A model generated the notes under the pieces. The model saw nothing but the letters and a program-made list of their open reading frames with translations. It was not told the DNA's origin and searched no databases. A stretch of DNA of 9,437 bases, from contig USHP01000049.1 of the NCBI GenBank assembly GCA_900554625.1, positions 1 to 9,437 on the forward strand. Direction: 5' to 3'. This document shows positions 6,160 through 9,437 of the stretch, piece by piece. Made by a program: the position numbers and the translations under genes. Positions within the stretch are counted from its first letter, which is position 1. Each line of letters opens with the position of its first letter. Origin of the DNA: an uncultured Eubacteriales bacterium (lineage in GTDB: Bacteria; Bacillota; Clostridia; Oscillospirales; Oscillospiraceae).

Positions 6160-6186
6160 GTGGGAAATGCCATAGGAGGAAAGAAA

Positions 6187-6600
6187 ATGCTGGAAAAAAT
6201 CAAAAACCTGGTGCAGAAATACTGGGATATCATAACCTACCTGATATTCGGGGTGTTGACCACGGTGGTCAATTATCTGGTATATCTGCCGCTGTACAAT
6301 TATCTGCATATACCTGCTTCCGTGTGCAACATGGTGGCCTGGGTAGTGGCAGTGGCCTTTGCCTTCCTGACCAACAAGCCCTTTGTGTTCAAGAGCCACG
6401 ATTGGTCTGCGAAAACAGTATTTCCGGAACTGAGCAAGTTCGTCAGCTGCCGTTTGGTATCCGGGGTAATGGAGACAGCGATCATTTTCCTGACAGTAGA
6501 TTTGATGCACTGGAATGGCAATATCTGGAAGCTGTTTACCCAGATCCTTGTGGTGATTATGAATTACTTTGCAAGCAAACTGCTGGTATTTCGGAAATAA
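6187..6600 (+). CDS. GtrA family membrane protein
   Basis: A 137-residue protein with four membrane helices (about 14-35, 43-62, 83-103 and 112-132), the usual GtrA size and layout. Recognisable family segments are YLIFGVLTTVVNYLVY (18-33), VAFAFLTNKPFVFKS (56-70) and the end NYFASKLLVFRK (126-137). GtrA-family proteins are thought to move or flip polyprenyl-phosphate-linked sugars across the membrane for decoration of cell-surface glycans. The ATG at 6187 is chosen because AGGAGGAAAG lies about 6 nt upstream; the frame is open further upstream, but that part covers the promoter. The gene stands alone: there is no GtrB-type glycosyltransferase beside it, so the partner enzyme must be elsewhere. 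It ends in a strong shared terminator. Confidence 0.92.
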   Translation: MLEKIKNLVQKYWDIITYLIFGVLTTVVNYLVYLPLYNYLHIPASVCNMVAWVVAVAFAFLTNKPFVFKSHDWSAKTVFPELSKFVSCRLVSGVMETAIIFLTVDLMHWNGNIWKLFTQILVVIMNYFASKLLVFRK

Positions 6601-6603
6601 TAG

Positions 6604-6639
6604 AAAAAACCAGGAACTGTGTGCAGTTCCTGGTTTTTT
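6604..6639. terminator. Bidirectional intrinsic terminator
   Basis: A perfect 16-bp stem (6604-6619 with 6624-6639) with a TGTG loop. The arms begin with six A and end with six T, giving a U-tract on both strands. It starts 4 nt after the GtrA-family stop and lies 6 nt beyond the stop of the convergent permease gene. Confidence 0.93.
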
Positions 6640-6645
6640 GCATGG

Positions 6646-9437
6646 TTACTCCACCGACTTCAGCGCTTCTGCCATGTTGATTTTCTCCAATTTGAAATAG
6701 AAGATAAAATCTACAATAACAGCGGACAGAAGGGTAAGGGAGAGGGACCAAACGTAGGAAATGGGATTGGCGATGGCTTTGAACCACACGAAATCGATTT
6801 TAATCTGGCTCATGACAAACAGCAGCAGCAATCTGCCAAAGGCCAGTCCCAGAAGGGAACCAATCACAGTCAATGCCATGTTTTCCTTGAACACATAGGC
6901 AGCGGTTTCACTGGCATTGAAGCCCAGCACCTTAATGGTTGCAATTTCCCGAATGCGCTCGGTAATGTTGATGTTGGTCAGGTTATACAGAACGATGATG
7001 GCCAGCAGCCCGGCGCAGAAGACCACAACGCCCACCACAAGATCCAGCGCATCCATCATACCCTGAACCATGTGGCTCAAGTCCTCACTGACCGATACAT
7101 TCATTACATTGTCCAGAGAGGAAACAGCGGCACTGACAATGTGCACTTCCTGATCCGGAGAAACCTTTACGAAGGCCATCTGCTGCTCCGGAAGGGCACC
7201 CCACTGGCTCTGGATGGTTTCCGGCAGCACAATGGCGTAATTATCTACATGGTTGTCGTAGATCCCGGAAACAGTGAGCTCCAGCGTCTGCAAATCACCA
7301 TTGCGCAGAATCACAGTGTCTCCCACATCAATTTTCATATTTTCTGCAACACCGGAGGAAAGCACCACTTCATTCATGCCGGGCATGGAGACAGATTGAT
7401 TGCCGCTGTGCAGGTCGATGAAATCAGTCAGACCTTCGCCGCAGCTGATCATATAAAGCTCTTTGACCTTGTCGTCAAAATCCAGCTCTACACTGCTCTG
7501 GTGATAAAGCAGGGAACCGTCACAATCCTGAACAACTTCGGAAAATTCTGCCAGCTGCTCCGGGGTGTTCTCCTCCCGGAAATAGACCGCCATATCGTAA
7601 AGGGTGACTTCCTCAAACTGGTAATTGGCCACATTTACAATGGAATCCCGCAGGCCAAAACCGGTCAGAAGCAGCGCGGTACAGCCGCCGATACCCATCA
7701 GCATCATAGCAAGTCTCTGGCGGTAACGGAAGATATTGCGGATGGTTACCTTGTCCAGGAAACTGATTTTGGACCAGAAGGGCAGGTATTCCAGAAGAAT
7801 CTTCCTGCCGGCGTTGGGGGCTTTGGGCCGGATCAATTCTGCCGGCTCTTCCTCCAAGGTTTTGCGGCAGACATACCAGGTGACAAACAGCATGACGCTG
7901 GTGTAGATCAAAACCACAGCGATGCACAGGGGCCAATCAATGGTCAGTACCATTTTGGGCTGGATATAGAGCATGATGCAGTAAGCCTCCCAGATGATCT
8001 GGGGGAAGATGGTAGAGCCTGCCCAAATGCCAATTCCGCATCCCAGCAGCGCGCCGCTGCCGGAGTAGAACAGGTATTTGCTAATAATGCTGCGATTGCT
8101 GTAGCCCAGGGCTTTCAATGTGCCAATCTGGGTGCGCTCTTCCTCGATCATGCGGGTCATGGTGGTGATGCAGACCAGGGAAGCTACCAGCAGGAAGAAT
8201 ACCGGGAATACCCGGGACACACCGGATACAATGTCGGAGCTGCTGTCCAGATTCACATAGCCCACATTGCTGTTGCGGTCCAGTACATATACATCAGCCT
8301 CATCCATGGCATCGATGTCTGCACGGGCTTCGTCCAGTTCCGCCTTGGCGTCTTTCAGCTCGGCTTCTGCGTCGGCCAGTTCCTGTTCGGCTTCTGCCTT
8401 GGCATCAGCGTATTCTTCCCAGCCTTCTTCAATATCGGCTTCTCCTTCGTGGAACAGCCCCCAGTTGACCATCAGGGCATCATAGGCATTATTGAGCTTG
8501 GTTTCATTTGCCCACATTTCCTGCTCTGCGGCGGACAGCTGAGCTTCTGCATCGGCCAGCTGCTGTTTCTGGCTTTCCAGAGCCTGGTATCCTGCCTGAA
8601 TCTGTTCCATGGCAGACAGAACACTTTGAATCTGGGTCATTTGCTCCTGCAATGCCGCCAGCTGCTCCTGCAGCTGGGGAAGGGTGGGGTCGTCCTCCGG
8701 CAGTGCATCGATCTGCGCCTGCAGCGCATCAATCTGACCTTGCAGCGCCGGCTGATTGGCCACAGCCTGATCATAAGATGGCTTCAGCTGGGCGTACTGC
8801 TGATCCAGCTTTTCTTTGGCTGCTTCGATCTGCGGCTCTGCTTCCGCTTTTTTGTCAGCCAGCTCTTTTTTGGCAGCAGTAATTTGCCCACGGGCAATTT
8901 CGATTTGTTCTCTGCCTTCTTCGATTTCCCGACCGCCATCGATCAGTTTCTGACGGTTTTCCTTCAGCTCTTGCTCTGCGTCTTTCAGTTCGGCTTCCGC
9001 ATCAGCCAGCTCTTGCTCGGCTTCTGCCTTTCCGTCTTCGTATTCTTTCAGGCCATCCAAGTATTCCTGGTAGCCTTCATCGTATTCTTCTTCCGCTTCT
9101 GCTTTGACTTGCGCAAAGCGTTCTTCTGCCAGCCGCTCTGCCTCCGGTTCCAGGGCATCTACGGCAGCATCCAGGGCATCATTGTACTGCTCTGTGTAGA
9201 TTTCGTAGTCAACTGGGATGGTCAGGTTGATTTCGGTAAAATAGTCCACATCAAAGGCACTCTGCGGAATGTAATAGTAGTTTTCCAGACTGCCGCTGCC
9301 TACCGTGGTGGTACCCCGGTTCATGTCCATGTACAAAGGCGTGGCAACGCAGCCGACAATGGTGAAGGTCTGGCTGCGCAGGCTGTCCAGGGTATCTTCG
9401 TCATTGTCAGCAGACAACGTGACGGTCTGCCCCAGCA
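6646..9437 (-). CDS. FtsX-like ABC transporter permease with coiled-coil ectodomain (N-terminus beyond window)
   Basis: About 929 residues are visible. The frame is open to the window edge (LGQTVTL precedes the TTG at 9417), so the true start and first membrane helix are missing. Order: part of a MacB-like ectodomain; a long Glu/Ala/Gln-rich coiled coil (8302-9195); membrane segments near 8145-8205, 8005-8075 and 7870-7935; a cytosolic linker; then a second FtsX unit with a helix near 7645-7715, an ectodomain (about 7090-7630) and three helices near 6975-7045, 6810-6880 and 6690-6760. TRMIEEERTQIGTLKALGYS and ERIREIATIKVLGF are the two coupling-helix motifs expected to touch the ATPase. With the missing first helix this makes eight helices, typical of a duplicated FtsX permease. 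No ATPase lies downstream; it is presumably upstream, off the window. The substrate is unknown; extrusion, lipoprotein handling or mechanical signalling are all possible. Confidence 0.93.
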   Translation of the reverse strand, partial: LGQTVTLSADNDEDTLDSLRSQTFTIVGCVATPLYMDMNRGTTTVGSGSLENYYYIPQSAFDVDYFTEINLTIPVDYEIYTEQYNDALDAAVDALEPEAERLAEERFAQVKAEAEEEYDEGYQEYLDGLKEYEDGKAEAEQELADAEAELKDAEQELKENRQKLIDGGREIEEGREQIEIARGQITAAKKELADKKAEAEPQIEAAKEKLDQQYAQLKPSYDQAVANQPALQGQIDALQAQIDALPEDDPTLPQLQEQLAALQEQMTQIQSVLSAMEQIQAGYQALESQKQQLADAEAQLSAAEQEMWANETKLNNAYDALMVNWGLFHEGEADIEEGWEEYADAKAEAEQELADAEAELKDAKAELDEARADIDAMDEADVYVLDRNSNVGYVNLDSSSDIVSGVSRVFPVFFLLVASLVCITTMTRMIEEERTQIGTLKALGYSNRSIISKYLFYSGSGALLGCGIGIWAGSTIFPQIIWEAYCIMLYIQPKMVLTIDWPLCIAVVLIYTSVMLFVTWYVCRKTLEEEPAELIRPKAPNAGRKILLEYLPFWSKISFLDKVTIRNIFRYRQRLAMMLMGIGGCTALLLTGFGLRDSIVNVANYQFEEVTLYDMAVYFREENTPEQLAEFSEVVQDCDGSLLYHQSSVELDFDDKVKELYMISCGEGLTDFIDLHSGNQSVSMPGMNEVVLSSGVAENMKIDVGDTVILRNGDLQTLELTVSGIYDNHVDNYAIVLPETIQSQWGALPEQQMAFVKVSPDQEVHIVSAAVSSLDNVMNVSVSEDLSHMVQGMMDALDLVVGVVVFCAGLLAIIVLYNLTNINITERIREIATIKVLGFNASETAAYVFKENMALTVIGSLLGLAFGRLLLLFVMSQIKIDFVWFKAIANPISYVWSLSLTLLSAVIVDFIFYFKLEKINMAEALKSVE
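8347..8400 (-). repeat. Coiled-coil repeat copy 2 in the permease
   Basis: Encodes KAEAEQELADAEAELKDA, identical in protein to the copy at 8977-9030. The two 54-nt copies differ at 8 positions, all without changing the protein. Confidence 0.85.
8977..9030 (-). repeat. Coiled-coil repeat copy 1 in the permease
   Basis: Encodes the same 18 residues as 8347-8400, 630 nt away in the same direction and frame. It lies on the N-terminal side of the proline-rich turn encoded at 8677-8700. Confidence 0.85.

Noticed and set aside
6073..6186. A 38-codon upstream extension of the GtrA-family gene.
   Set aside because: It overlaps the ldhA -35 box and the gtrA promoter, and AGGAGGAAAG directly precedes the ATG at 6187.
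8267..8485. A Ser/Ala-rich plus-strand frame opposite the coiled-coil coding region.
   Set aside because: The low-complexity Ser/Ala composition is the expected reverse reading of Glu/Ala-rich heptad codons.
8302..9195. The regular short motifs in this region looked at first like a possible DNA repeat array.
   Set aside because: There are no identical spaced repeats; the periodicity comes from heptad codons of a coiled coil in one continuous open frame.

Overview
The window looks like chromosome from a Gram-positive Clostridia-type bacterium, possibly a gut member of the Oscillospiraceae or Lachnospiraceae. This is an inference from several signs: near-balanced base composition, strong AGGAGG-type ribosome binding sites, consensus TTGACA/TATAAT promoters, a PadR regulator coupled to a membrane partner, a membrane-anchored PrsA-like foldase, and a very long FtsX-type permease with a coiled-coil ectodomain. 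No phage, transposon, CRISPR, tRNA or rRNA is visible.

Layout from left to right. (a) 1-434, minus strand: a PadR-type repressor whose stop overlaps the start of a second gene, of which only 30 codons are in the window; this resembles a PadR plus HAAS/DUF1700-type membrane-sensor pair. (b) 435-601: a compact divergent control region with two back-to-back promoters and palindromes that probably bind the PadR protein. (c) 602-1423, plus strand: a six-helix membrane protein resembling YjdF/DUF2238. (d) 1434-1501: a bidirectional terminator plus a second hairpin. (e) 1509-3230, minus strand: a membrane-anchored extracellular leucine-rich-repeat protein. (f) 3231-3438: a second divergent promoter region. 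(g) 3439-4971, plus strand: a peptidyl-prolyl isomerase of the PrsA/SurA type with an N-terminal zinc ribbon and a membrane anchor, followed by a terminator. (h) 5040-6029, minus strand: fermentative D-lactate dehydrogenase LdhA, with a perfect promoter buried in overlapping inverted repeats. (i) 6187-6600, plus strand: a GtrA-family membrane protein. (j) 6604-6639: a bidirectional terminator. (k) 6646-9437, minus strand: a large FtsX-like ABC permease, cut at its N-terminal end by the window edge.

Most genes look like separate transcription units. They alternate in strand, convergent pairs share hairpin terminators, and divergent pairs share short promoter regions. The only clear translational coupling is PadR with its partial downstream gene. 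Several products act at the cell surface: the LRR protein, the foldase, the permease, GtrA and the YjdF-like protein. Nothing in the sequence ties them into one pathway. No clearly new multi-gene system is visible. The most unusual points are the exact mirror placement of two identical 18-residue segments around a proline-rich turn in the permease coiled coil, the cytosolic zinc ribbon fused to an extracytoplasmic foldase, and the layered operator-like repeats at ldhA.
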